Position numbers and translations under genes: made by a program. The notes under the pieces were generated by a model. That model was not told where the DNA came from, made no database searches, and worked only from the letters and a program-made list of their open reading frames with translations. Of a stretch of DNA of 64,000 nt, positions 43,222-51,541 are shown one piece after another. The DNA is taken from the NCBI RefSeq assembly GCF_033100395.1, contig NZ_JAWLVJ010000006.1:132426-196425 (forward strand), given 5' to 3'. This DNA is from Terasakiella sp033100395 (lineage in GTDB: Bacteria; Pseudomonadota; Alphaproteobacteria; Rhodospirillales; Terasakiellaceae). How positions within the stretch are numbered: position 1 is the first letter of the stretch; every line of letters begins with the position of its first letter.

Positions 43222-43240
43222 TCTGTTACAGTCTGTTACA
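43222..43240. promoter_or_regulatory. Ten-base-period direct repeat, possible OmpR-family operator
   Basis: TCTGTTACA occurs twice, starting at 43222 and 43232, one helical turn apart, about 45 bp upstream of the response regulator and in the spacer it shares with the Met/His-rich gene. OmpR-family regulators bind such tandem half-sites. Autoregulation is likely. Confidence 0.5.
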
Positions 43241-43283
43241 CGTTTGATCAGAAATTCCGCCGACGTTGGGGTATAGTCACCTT

Positions 43284-44000
43284 ATGGATAAGCAAGCACA
43301 TATATTGGTCGTTGATGATGATCGTGAAATCCGCGATCTCGTTGCGAAATTTTTGAAACAGCATAACCTGCGCGTCACCACCGCCTGCGATGGGCGGGAA
43401 ATGAAACGCGCCATGGAAGACTGGGCGATTGATCTGGTGGTGCTGGATGTGATGATGCCCGGGGATGACGGTTTGACTTTGTGTCGTAACCTGCGCGCCA
43501 GTTCCAACATGCCTGTCATTATGTTGACAGCCATGGGTGAGGAAACGGACCGGATCATCGGTCTGGAAATGGGCGCAGATGATTATCTGGCAAAACCTTT
43601 TAACCCGCGTGAACTTCTTGCACGCATCAAGGCGGTGCTGCGCCGTATGAACATTCAGGATGCCGCCCCGGCTGCGTTGGATGGGGAAAGCTTTAAGTTC
43701 AACGGCTGGGAATTCCGTCCAGAACAACGTGAACTGCTCAATGACGAAGGTGTCATGGTGACGCTTAGCCGCGGTGAGTTTGAACTGCTCAATACCTTCG
43801 TGCGTCACCCAAACCGTGTTTTAAATCGTGATCAGTTGCTGGATATGGCACGTGGTCGCGAAGCCATTCCGTTTGATCGCGCCATTGACGTGCAGGTCAG
43901 TCGTCTGCGCAAGAAACTGAAGGATGACCCAAAAACACCTGCCTTGATCAAGACCATTCGAGGTGGGGGCTATATGTTTTCGGCCAAGGTGGAAAGCTGA
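43284..44000 (+). CDS. OmpR-family response regulator, Cpx-like
   Basis: From ATG 43284 this is 238 residues; a TTG 18 bases earlier is less likely. The receiver has the DDDRE acid pocket, phospho-acceptor Asp55 in LVVLDVMMPGDDG, Thr in MLTAMG and Lys in YLAKPFNPRE. A winged-helix DNA-binding domain (about 135-235) has LSRGEFELLNTFVRHPNRVLNRDQLL and FDRAIDVQVSRLRKKL. The last base of its stop is the first base of the kinase start, so the two genes are translationally coupled. Confidence 0.95.
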   Translation: MDKQAHILVVDDDREIRDLVAKFLKQHNLRVTTACDGREMKRAMEDWAIDLVVLDVMMPGDDGLTLCRNLRASSNMPVIMLTAMGEETDRIIGLEMGADDYLAKPFNPRELLARIKAVLRRMNIQDAAPAALDGESFKFNGWEFRPEQRELLNDEGVMVTLSRGEFELLNTFVRHPNRVLNRDQLLDMARGREAIPFDRAIDVQVSRLRKKLKDDPKTPALIKTIRGGGYMFSAKVES

Positions 44001-45379
44001 TGCGCTTTGTTCCCCAAACCATGCTGGGCAGGACCCTTGCCATTGTCATCGGCGGGATCATTCTGGTGCAGATTTTGGGCGGCATCCTCCATTACCGGGA
44101 ATGGCGCAGCTTTACCGAAGATGCCGAACGCACCAAGATGATTGAACGTCTGGCGACTTACGTTCAATGGATGAATGCGGCATCCCCCGTGCAGCGCGAA
44201 GTCCTGTTGCGATCCAACCGTCTATATAAGATGCGCGCCTGGCAATCCAATCAGGCCGCGATTGAAGAACAGGATGACTGGTTCGGCATCGAAGCCTTCG
44301 TTCGAAATCGTCTGGCCGATACTTTGGGCGATCTGGATCATGACCGGGTGCGTGTGGATGAGATCAAACCGCGCCGCCACCATAAGGACGAACCGGACCG
44401 CTGGGATGACCGACGCGGGCGTCCCACGTTTGAAAAAAGCCGCTGGCGCCCGCGCCTGTTGGTCGCAGTGCAACTGGATGACGGCAAATGGCTGAATATG
44501 CAGTTGCCCTATCGGGGGTTGCGCGGACCGCATTTCTTCCCTTTTATTGGTCCCTTGCTGGGAATGACCGTAGTGGTTGCCATCATTGCAGTAGTCATTA
44601 TGCGCCGCGCCAACAAGCCACTGGTGCGCATGGCAAAGGCCGCAGAACGTCTGGGCCGTGATGTAAACGCGCGTCCCATGCGTGAAGATGGCCCGCGCGA
44701 AGTGCGCGAAGCAGCGCGCGCCTTTAACGAAATGCAGACCCGCCTTCGCCGTTTCGTTCAGGACCGCACCCATATGCTGGCTGCGATCTCTCATGACTTG
44801 CGCACCCCTATTACCCGTATGAAACTGCGCGCAGAATTCGTTGAAGATGAGGTCGAACGCGAAAAAATGCTCGCCGATCTGGATGAGATGGAATCCATGA
44901 TTGCTGCCACCATGTCCTTTGCGCGCGATGATGTGGCCAATGAACCCGTCAGCGACATTGATCTCGCCGCCCTTGTTGAAAGCCTGTGTGAAGATATGCG
45001 CGAAACGGGTGGGGATGTGACTTATGAAGGCTTGGAAGAACTGGCCTTTAAGGGACGTCCGGTGGGGTTGAAACGTGCGGCCGCCAACTTGATCGGCAAT
45101 GCCTTGAAATATGGCACCTCCTGCACGGTGTCGCTGACTGTGGAGGATAAGCAAGCCGTCCTGTGCGTCAGTGATGATGGACCCGGCATCCCGGATGAAC
45201 ATCTGGAAGCGGTCTTCCGGCCCTTTAGACGGGTGGAAGGCTCGCGTAATAAGGAAACGGGCGGTGTTGGTCTGGGATTGGCTGTCGTGCGCTCTGTTGC
45301 CCATATTCACGGTGGGACGGCGGAGTTGATGAACCGGGATGAAGGTGGTTTGGAAGCGCGTCTCAGCCTTCCTATATAA
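44000..45379 (+). CDS. HAMP-domain sensor histidine kinase
   Basis: The protein has 459 residues. A membrane helix lies at about 9-29, then a periplasmic sensor of about 140 residues with an unusually basic, His- and Arg-rich stretch (PRRHHKDEPDRWDDRRGRP). A second helix (about 178-200) leads to HAMP and the kinase core, with His265 in ISHDLRTPITRMK, N box NLIGNALKYG, G1 DDGPGIPD and G2 GGVGLGLAVV. It works with the regulator upstream. The divergent Met/His-rich periplasmic protein may modulate it. Confidence 0.93.
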   Translation: MRFVPQTMLGRTLAIVIGGIILVQILGGILHYREWRSFTEDAERTKMIERLATYVQWMNAASPVQREVLLRSNRLYKMRAWQSNQAAIEEQDDWFGIEAFVRNRLADTLGDLDHDRVRVDEIKPRRHHKDEPDRWDDRRGRPTFEKSRWRPRLLVAVQLDDGKWLNMQLPYRGLRGPHFFPFIGPLLGMTVVVAIIAVVIMRRANKPLVRMAKAAERLGRDVNARPMREDGPREVREAARAFNEMQTRLRRFVQDRTHMLAAISHDLRTPITRMKLRAEFVEDEVEREKMLADLDEMESMIAATMSFARDDVANEPVSDIDLAALVESLCEDMRETGGDVTYEGLEELAFKGRPVGLKRAAANLIGNALKYGTSCTVSLTVEDKQAVLCVSDDGPGIPDEHLEAVFRPFRRVEGSRNKETGGVGLGLAVVRSVAHIHGGTAELMNRDEGGLEARLSLPI

Positions 45380-45382
45380 TCT

Positions 45383-45486
45383 GTCATCGCGCACTTGTTG
45401 CGCGATCTGCCTTTGAAGCAGAACTCAAGTGATTACAAATAGAAAATGCCTTATGCGCAGACCCCGCAACGCGTGCGGGGAGCAAG
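45383..45486. repeat. Palindromic repeat, family B, copy 1
   Basis: It begins GTCATCGCGCACTTGTTGCGCGAT and ends with the hairpin CCCCGCAACGCGTGCGGGG; about 55 bases lie between. It is the left bracket of the ParB-like gene and closely resembles 47124-47211 and 63531-63616. Confidence 0.65.
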
Positions 45487-45580
45487 TTGAAGTAAATATA
45501 CAGGATTACAATCTTTAGACTCGAAAGTTATTTATTTACACGCTACGATTTGATTTTTTTGATGGTGTGTGAGGTGAATA

Positions 45581-47053
45581 ATGTCTGAGGAAAGGTCATT
45601 TGTTGAGGAGATGATTTCCCCTCTCGATTTAGAATTGGATACAAATAATTTTAGATTTGCAGGCAACGTTCGCTCATTGACGACTGAAGATTCAATAATC
45701 AGTTACTTGGTAAAGTATCAGGACGTTATTGGTCTTGCTCACCAAATTTCTCATTTCCAAGGTCTGATTCCGACTGAACGAATCTTGGTTTATAAGAATA
45801 AATCAGGAAAACATGTTGTTCTGGAGGGAAATCGAAGAGTTTGTGCTTGTAAGTTACTGTTAAAAAAAGGTCACTACGAAACCTTATATGATAACATTCC
45901 AGAAATTGACGTGGAAACGCGTAGCAGCCTTGAAAAAGTTGCAGTGTTGGTTGCTAGTTCTAAGGATGTGGGGGAGCCAATCGTTGCGTATCAGCACGTC
46001 GTTGCACTAAAAAAAGGTTGGTCGGATTTAAACTGTATGAGTTTTGTTACAAGTCGTGTGAAAGATGGAAAGAGTTACGCGCAGATTGCTCATGAGTTAA
46101 AAATGACTTCAAGAGAAGTTGAAAAATCGGCGCGAGGTTATAAGCTTTGCCAAAGGGCCATAGATCAAATCAATGACCCTGAAGCTCAAATGAGTTTATG
46201 GATGAATGACGATATTGATTTCTCTTTTTTCATCGACCTAATTTTGTCCAAGACGTTTGAGAAGCATTTTGCAGCACCAGTTTTTAATGAAGCAGGTAAC
46301 TTAAATTTATTAGAGCTGCCTACATTAAACAATGATTTACTTAAGCTAGCTGAATTGATTTTAGTCAGTCAGTTGCCTAATCGCGAGCGAATTGATGTGT
46401 TACGACTAGGAAAGATCGGCTTGCTGCATCGCTATTTCCCTACAATCGAAAGTAATCTGCCTCTGTTGAATAATGTAAAAGAAACGAATAGGTCGGATGT
46501 TCAGGTTTCTACTTTTTCACATTCTTCAGAGGGGTTTCCAACAAGTTCAAATAATAATGATAATGTTCAGTCGCAAGCGTCTGGATCAGAAACACACTAT
46601 GATGAAAGGCGGACGCCAATTCGAACGCAAAAGTTTTTTGAGTTTTTTGAATATCGTGGCAAAGACGCTAGATTAGCACAATTGGCAAAAGAGCTGCGAG
46701 ATATCAACTGGAAAAAATATAAAATCTCTGCTTCATTTCTGATGAGAGCACTATTGGAATGGGTATTTGTAAGTTCTTTTGAAAAAGCGCAGCTAGGAAA
46801 TAAAGCATTAGATCCACTGGGGAAAAAACCTGGCTTGGAGAAAATTCTTGATGTAGCAAGACGGCATTCCCAAAAATTGCAGCTTGATGAAAAGTGTTTA
46901 ACCAAAATTGAGAAAATTAGTGATAATTGGTTGGATGATCTAAATTGTAATGTTCACAACGACTTTGGTAATAGTAGTGAGAATAGGCTTCAAGACATAG
47001 CCAGCGATATAAGACCATTGGCAGAGAGATTAATCCTTCAATGGAATTTGTGA
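45581..47053 (+). CDS. ParB/Srx-like domain protein on an AT-rich insert
   Basis: This 490-residue protein is clearly AT-rich compared with both flanks. The N-terminal 110 residues match the ParB/sulfiredoxin fold: LDTNNFRF, a segment of strands, and VLEGNRRVCACKLL, where ParB proteins have GERR. A helix-turn-helix-like segment follows (SYAQIAHELKMTSREVEKSARGYKL). The middle (about 310-345) is a low-complexity Ser/Asn linker. The C-terminal 140 residues are helical, with LDDLNCNVHNDFG. It is not next to parA. It may regulate DNA, act as a nuclease or belong to a defence locus; none can be shown here. Confidence 0.72.
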   Translation: MSEERSFVEEMISPLDLELDTNNFRFAGNVRSLTTEDSIISYLVKYQDVIGLAHQISHFQGLIPTERILVYKNKSGKHVVLEGNRRVCACKLLLKKGHYETLYDNIPEIDVETRSSLEKVAVLVASSKDVGEPIVAYQHVVALKKGWSDLNCMSFVTSRVKDGKSYAQIAHELKMTSREVEKSARGYKLCQRAIDQINDPEAQMSLWMNDDIDFSFFIDLILSKTFEKHFAAPVFNEAGNLNLLELPTLNNDLLKLAELILVSQLPNRERIDVLRLGKIGLLHRYFPTIESNLPLLNNVKETNRSDVQVSTFSHSSEGFPTSSNNNDNVQSQASGSETHYDERRTPIRTQKFFEFFEYRGKDARLAQLAKELRDINWKKYKISASFLMRALLEWVFVSSFEKAQLGNKALDPLGKKPGLEKILDVARRHSQKLQLDEKCLTKIEKISDNWLDDLNCNVHNDFGNSSENRLQDIASDIRPLAERLILQWNL

Positions 47054-47123
47054 TATTCAGATCAATTTGAAAAAAGAGCAGAGTGTGGGCCGGAAGTGCG
47101 GTTGAGTTTGCCTTTGTAAAAGG

Positions 47124-47211
47124 GCGTTATCCCGCGCTTGTTGCGGGAGAATGGGGAAGGGTCACGTTCCTGCTTTTACCCATTATGCCGCAACGGGTGC
47201 GGCATGACGAT
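47124..47211. repeat. Palindromic repeat, family B, copy 2
   Basis: Two hairpins (CCCGCGCTTGTTGCGGG and ATGCCGCAACGGGTGCGGCAT) end in TGACGAT. This copy lies between the ParB-like gene and pyrC and is the right bracket of the AT-rich insert. Confidence 0.7.
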
Positions 47212-47301
47212 TATTGGGAAAATCGACATTACCCCTTCCACAGCTCACCAACATTTTGTAAGTTGCCTGAAACAATCCACCTTATAGGCAAAGGCAGCAC
47301 C

Positions 47302-48348
47302 ATGACCGAGAATACACTGACAATCCGTCGCCCCGATGACTGGCATGTTCATTTCCGCGATGGGGAGATGCTGAAGGCTGTGGCACCGCATACGGCTGTA
47401 CAGTTTGGCCGCGCGATCGTGATGCCAAACCTGGTGCCGCCTGTAACGACTGTGGATGCGGCCGCTGCCTATCGTGACCGGATCAAGGCAGCGTTGCCGG
47501 ACCATCCGGACTTTCAGCCCTTGATGACCTGCTATCTGACCGATCAGGCTGATGCAGCCGAGATTGCCAAGGGTTATGAAGAAGGCGTTTTTTCAGCCGT
47601 TAAATTCTATCCGGCAGGGGCGACGACCAATTCTGATAGTGGCGTTACAGATATCAAAAATGTGTCTTCCGTCTTTGCAAAAATGCAGGAAATCGGCATG
47701 CCTTTGCTGGTGCATGGTGAAGTAACGGACCCGACCACCGATATCTTTGATCGTGAAGCGCTTTATATCGAGCGTATCTTAAAGCCGATCATGAATGATT
47801 TTCCCAAGTTGAAGATCGTGATGGAACATATTACCACCAAGGATGCGGTTGATTTTGTGCGCTCCCAAGCTGATAGTGGGCGACTGGCCGCGACCATCAC
47901 GCCACACCATCTGGTGATCAATCGTACGGACATCTTTAAAGGGGGGATTAATCCGCACCTTTATTGTTTGCCTATTGCCAAGCGTGAAGTTCACCGCCTT
48001 GCACTGCGTGATGCGGCCACATCTGGCGAAGCGCAGTTCTTCTTGGGTACTGATACCGCCCCACATGCGCGTCACGCCAAGGAAAGTGCTTGTGGCTGCG
48101 CCGGGATTTTCAGCGCCCTGACCGCGCTTGAGATTTACACACAAGTCTTTGATGAAGAAGGCGCGCTGGACAAGCTGGAAGCCTTTGCGTCGCTCAATGG
48201 CCCGAACTTCTATGGTTTGCCTGTGGCAGAAGAAACCGTGACGCTGGAACGTAAAACATGGTCACCTGAAGAAAATATCACTACTGAAAGCGGTGACCCT
48301 GTGCGCATCTTTGGCGGTGGGGAAGAGATCAACTGGAAGCTTGTTTGA
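47302..48348 (+). CDS. pyrC: Dihydroorotase
   Basis: From ATG 47302 this is 348 residues, the same size as E. coli PyrC; the longer frame upstream runs through a repeat and is rejected. The enzyme closes carbamoyl-aspartate to dihydroorotate in pyrimidine synthesis. The zinc site shows as WHVHFRDGEML, carbamylated Lys101 in AVKFYPAGATTNS, LLVHGEV, and HITTKDAV. The loop TPHHLVINRTD and the catalytic Asp in LGTDTAPHARHAKE complete the active site. pyrE is convergent downstream, past a repeat and a tiny gene. Confidence 0.96.
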   Translation: MTENTLTIRRPDDWHVHFRDGEMLKAVAPHTAVQFGRAIVMPNLVPPVTTVDAAAAYRDRIKAALPDHPDFQPLMTCYLTDQADAAEIAKGYEEGVFSAVKFYPAGATTNSDSGVTDIKNVSSVFAKMQEIGMPLLVHGEVTDPTTDIFDREALYIERILKPIMNDFPKLKIVMEHITTKDAVDFVRSQADSGRLAATITPHHLVINRTDIFKGGINPHLYCLPIAKREVHRLALRDAATSGEAQFFLGTDTAPHARHAKESACGCAGIFSALTALEIYTQVFDEEGALDKLEAFASLNGPNFYGLPVAEETVTLERKTWSPEENITTESGDPVRIFGGGEEINWKLV

Positions 48349-48363
48349 TTTTCTATTTAACCC

Positions 48364-48460
48364 GTCATTCCCGCGAAAGCGGGAACCTAGGGAAACGGGT
48401 ATTCAGGTAAGACTGGGTCCCCGTTTACCTGTCGGTGGCCTTCGGCTCGCGGGGATGACA
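48364..48460. repeat. Palindromic repeat, family A, copy 1
   Basis: It opens GTCATTCCCGCGAAAGCGGGAA and closes CTCGCGGGGATGAC, with GGGTCCCCGTTTACCTGTCGGTGG-like core sequence between. It matches 63380-63476 along nearly its whole length. It lies between pyrC and the convergent small gene. Confidence 0.8.
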
Positions 48461-48473
48461 GTGTTTTTTGTGC

Positions 48474-48569
48474 TTACGGCATCAGCATGGGGACCACGAA
48501 ATAGCCGACGGCTATGAGGACGCAAATTTTTACGCCGATCCAGAAGGCTATTTTCTTGGGTCCCTGCAT
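48474..48569 (-). CDS. 31-residue membrane protein downstream of pyrE
   Basis: An ATG three bases after the pyrE stop opens 31 codons that end in TAA. The product has two lysines near the start, then one hydrophobic helix (IAFWIGVKICVLIAVGYFVV) and ends PMLMP. The tight spacing to pyrE, a clean start and a membrane-helix composition argue for a real small protein translated by coupling with pyrE. No family is recognised. Confidence 0.6.
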   Translation of the reverse strand: MQGPKKIAFWIGVKICVLIAVGYFVVPMLMP

Positions 48570-48572
48570 GGC

Positions 48573-49256
48573 TTATTCGCCGCCGTTTTGTTTTGACCAG
48601 CCGATTGGGTCTTCCAGGAAGGAACGCACGCCGTCCAGTTTCTCCTGGCTGAAATACTGGCCTTTTTCGGCAACGGCCATGACGTCCCACCAGTTACAGA
48701 GGTAGTGTAGCTTCACACCGGACTGTTCCAGTGTTTCAAGCGCGCCCGGGATCACACCGTAGAAGAAGACAACAAACGCATCGTCACATTGTGCGCCTGC
48801 ATTGCGCAGCGCATTGACGAAGTTCAGTTTAGAACCACCGTCTGTTGCCAGGTCTTCCACCAGAAGAACGCGTTTACCTTCTTCCATGTGACCTTCGATC
48901 TGGGCGTTACGGCCGAAACCTTTTGGTTTTTTACGAACATAGAGCATGGAGGCTTCCAGCTGATCCGCCATCCAAGCCGCGTATGGAATACCGGCTGTTT
49001 CGCCACCGGCAACATAGTCAAAGACTTCAAAGCCTGCATCTTGTTGCAGCATGTCTTTGGCCAGGTTCATCACCGTGCGACGCGCGCGGTTGAAAGAGAT
49101 CAGTTTGCGGCAATCAATGTAAACCGGGCTGGCTTTGCCGGAGGTCAGGATATAAGGCTCTTCCGGGCGGAAGTTGATGGCTTCGATTTCCAACAAGATT
49201 TTGGCGACGGTTTCACCAGCTTTTTTATGTTCCGGGCTGCGCAACACAGTGCTCAT
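48573..49256 (-). CDS. pyrE: Orotate phosphoribosyltransferase
   Basis: This 227-residue enzyme joins orotate and PRPP to give orotidine monophosphate. The PRPP-binding motif is VLLVEDLATDGGSKLNF near residue 125; LTSGKASPVYIDCRKLIS near 40 and YVRKKPKGFGRNAQIEG near 100 complete the substrate site. It is the next-but-one step after PyrC, whose gene is convergent nearby. A 31-residue membrane protein gene follows three bases after the stop. Confidence 0.95.
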   Translation of the reverse strand: MSTVLRSPEHKKAGETVAKILLEIEAINFRPEEPYILTSGKASPVYIDCRKLISFNRARRTVMNLAKDMLQQDAGFEVFDYVAGGETAGIPYAAWMADQLEASMLYVRKKPKGFGRNAQIEGHMEEGKRVLLVEDLATDGGSKLNFVNALRNAGAQCDDAFVVFFYGVIPGALETLEQSGVKLHYLCNWWDVMAVAEKGQYFSQEKLDGVRSFLEDPIGWSKQNGGE

Positions 49257-49328
49257 GGCTCATATATCCTTAGAGAATTTGCAATATGCCTCTTTCTAGA
49301 ATCAAATTCCTGGAATGGCAACAAAAGA

Positions 49329-49357
49329 AAGGGCTGTACCCATGGGATACAGCCCTT
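49329..49357 (-). terminator. Terminator of the dctPQM operon
   Basis: AAGGGCTGTA and TACAGCCCTT form a perfect ten-base stem. On the minus strand it is followed by TCTTTTG. It lies just after dctM. Confidence 0.7.
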
Positions 49358-49382
49358 AATTTCAGATCCTACAAGCGTGTGA

Positions 49383-50783
49383 TTATTTGTAGCCACGCAT
49401 GTTATCGATGAATTCCGGCAGGAAGAGTGAAATCTGCGGAATGTAAGTGATCAGGATCAGGAAGAACAGCAGCAGGGACAGCCAAGGCAGTGCAGCCTTT
49501 ACAGCCCAACCGATGGAATGCCCGGTGATCCCGGCGGTTACGAACAGGTTCAGACCAACTGGCGGTGTGATCATACCGATTTCCATGTTCACCACCATGA
49601 TGATCCCCAGGTGTACTGGATCGATACCCAGTTGCATCGCAATCGGGAACAGGATTGGTGCCATGATCAGGATGATCGCGGATGGTTCCATGAAGTTACC
49701 GGCAGCCAGCAAAAGCAGGTTCACAACAATCAGGAAGCCCCACCATGGCAGACCCAGATCAACGATGTAGCCAGCAATGGTGTGCGGGATACGTTCTGTT
49801 GTCAGTACGTGGGCAAACAGCATGGCGTTTGCGATGATGAACAACAGCATCAGGGAGACTTTGGTCGCATCCAGCAGTACTTTGCGCACGTCCGGGTCGT
49901 TGATACAACGCGGAATGGCGATCAGTGACTGTGTAATAGCGCGGGCAACGATGGAACCAGCATTTTCACCTGCGTTCGCCCATGCTTTTTCTTTCAGCGG
50001 ACCCATGTCACGATAGACAAAGACGGACACGAAGAAGGCATAGACAGCAGATACAGCTGCGGCTTCGGTAGGCGAAGCAATCCCGCCGTAGATGGACCCA
50101 AGGACAATCACGATCAGCATGATGCCGCCCATGGCGCTCATCATAGACTTGAACAGCTCGACAACGCCCGGGAATGGCTCAGACGGCAGGTTCATAACGC
50201 GCGCTGCGATATAGATGGCAACCATCAGGATCAGACCCATCATGATACCTGGGACGAAACCAGCCATGAACATTTTGGATGCAGATACTTCGGTCGCAGC
50301 AGAATATACCAGCATTACGATAGAAGGTGGGATCAGGATACCCAATGTGCCTGCGTTGGCGATGACACCCGCACCGAATTTTTCAGGATAACCGGACTTC
50401 ACCATACCAGCGATAACGATAGAACCGATCGCAGCCACAGTTGCAGGGCTTGAACCCGATACGGCGGCAAACAGCATACAGGCGAGAACCGATGCCATGG
50501 CCAGACCACCTTTAATGTGGCCCACAACCGCAATGGCAAAGCGGATCAGTCGTTTCGCCACCCCACCTGTTGAAAGGAAGGCAGAGGACAGAATGAAGAA
50601 CGGGATCGCAAGCAGGGTATAGTGTTCAGACAGCGCTTCAAACAGCTTCAAGGCGATAGAAGCAATGGAGTCACTTGAGAACAGCAGAATGGTACTTACA
50701 GATGAAAGCCCCAGAGCAATCGCAATCGGCATACCTAGGAACATGCAGCCGAACAGGGCGATGAAAAGAAAAGCAATGGTCAT
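49383..50783 (-). CDS. dctM: TRAP transporter large permease, DctM
   Basis: This 466-residue inner-membrane subunit carries out sodium-driven uptake of C4-dicarboxylates or similar acids. It has about 12-13 membrane segments. The DctM signatures FLGMPIAIALG, GSSPATVAAIG and GILIPPSIVMLVY are present. It is longer than the usual 425-residue form because of an extra cytoplasmic segment around residues 260-305. The start overlaps the dctQ stop by one base, so Q and M are coupled. Confidence 0.95.
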   Translation of the reverse strand: MTIAFLFIALFGCMFLGMPIAIALGLSSVSTILLFSSDSIASIALKLFEALSEHYTLLAIPFFILSSAFLSTGGVAKRLIRFAIAVVGHIKGGLAMASVLACMLFAAVSGSSPATVAAIGSIVIAGMVKSGYPEKFGAGVIANAGTLGILIPPSIVMLVYSAATEVSASKMFMAGFVPGIMMGLILMVAIYIAARVMNLPSEPFPGVVELFKSMMSAMGGIMLIVIVLGSIYGGIASPTEAAAVSAVYAFFVSVFVYRDMGPLKEKAWANAGENAGSIVARAITQSLIAIPRCINDPDVRKVLLDATKVSLMLLFIIANAMLFAHVLTTERIPHTIAGYIVDLGLPWWGFLIVVNLLLLAAGNFMEPSAIILIMAPILFPIAMQLGIDPVHLGIIMVVNMEIGMITPPVGLNLFVTAGITGHSIGWAVKAALPWLSLLLFFLILITYIPQISLFLPEFIDNMRGYK

Positions 50784-51427
50784 TATTTGGTATCCACTTC
50801 TTCGCTGAGGTCAACGCTTTCGGCATCAATGCCTTGTTCTTCAAGTGCTTCTTTACCTTCATCGGCCATGTGCATCTCCATCCACTCACGGGTGATGAGT
50901 TTTTTGAGAACTTCCAGGAAACGGTAGGTCAAAAGAATAAAGCCGATCAGAAGCGGGCCGTGGGCAATCCACATGGGCAGAAGCGGTTCTTCCTCGTCAA
51001 TTTTGAAGACATCCCACATCATGTTTTCAGGGATCAGCGCCATGAAAATACCGGGAGTTGGCGTATCTTCCATAGCGAGACCGACAGCATAAACTTTAGC
51101 AAGATAAACCCAGGCACCAAACAGAATGAGTGCGCAATAAACAAGGCAGAGTAGAACTGCAACAATACTGAAAATACGTTTCATTTCTGGGTTCAGCAGG
51201 CGGATGACTGCGTCCACACCAATGTGTGCGCCAACCTTTACCCCATATGAAACACCGAATAATACGAACCAGGCAGAAGTGTGTAGTGTGACTTCCTGTG
51301 CCCAGTGAATGCCAGTATTGAAACCGAAGCGTAAAACCACCTCGATAAATACGAGAAGGGTCATGGTCACAAGCAGAAAGCTCAAGACCCCTTCTTCAAA
51401 TTGGCGACCAATTTTTGCAACCATCAC
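50783..51427 (-). CDS. dctQ: TRAP transporter small permease, DctQ
   Basis: The protein has 214 residues with four membrane helices. Typical parts are FIEVVLRFGFNTGIHWAQEV, the SYGVKVGAHIGVD region and helix 4 at PLLIGFILLTYRFLEV. The C-terminal 45 residues are acidic and make it longer than average. It forms a complex with DctM. A hairpin separates it from dctP upstream, which probably lets the binding protein be made in excess. Confidence 0.93.
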   Translation of the reverse strand: MMVAKIGRQFEEGVLSFLLVTMTLLVFIEVVLRFGFNTGIHWAQEVTLHTSAWFVLFGVSYGVKVGAHIGVDAVIRLLNPEMKRIFSIVAVLLCLVYCALILFGAWVYLAKVYAVGLAMEDTPTPGIFMALIPENMMWDVFKIDEEEPLLPMWIAHGPLLIGFILLTYRFLEVLKKLITREWMEMHMADEGKEALEEQGIDAESVDLSEEVDTK

Positions 51428-51482
51428 ATTGCCCCGATTTTATGGTACGAAATAGACTTAATGAAAGTATTTGATATGAAAG

Positions 51483-51520
51483 ACCCCTCAAGAATTCTGG
51501 TTCAAGAAGACTTGAGGGGT
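51483..51520 (-). terminator. Intercistronic hairpin between dctP and dctQM
   Basis: ACCCCTCAAG and CTTGAGGGGT form a perfect ten-base stem with an 18-base loop. The following U-run is weak (CTTTC), as expected for a partial terminator or an mRNA-stabilising end. Confidence 0.65.
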
Positions 51521-51541
51521 TTTCATGGTTAAGCAGACAGC

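Noticed and set aside
44222..45394. A 390-codon open frame antisense to the HAMP histidine kinase gene
   Set aside because: The plus-strand kinase has all catalytic boxes and is coupled to its regulator. The antisense product has no recognisable domain.
46939..46980. HEPN-like RNase motif at the end of the ParB-like protein
   Set aside because: The segment reads LNCNVHND, which has the His but not the Arg of the R-x4-6-H motif, so a nuclease call is not supported.
45383..47211. CRISPR-like array from the repeated palindromes
   Set aside because: The copies are few, far apart, carry a gene between them and have no regular spacers; they are dispersed palindromic repeats.
47083..47301. Extended N-terminus of dihydroorotase
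   Set aside because: The extra codons run through a palindromic repeat, and the ATG at 47302 gives the standard PyrC length.
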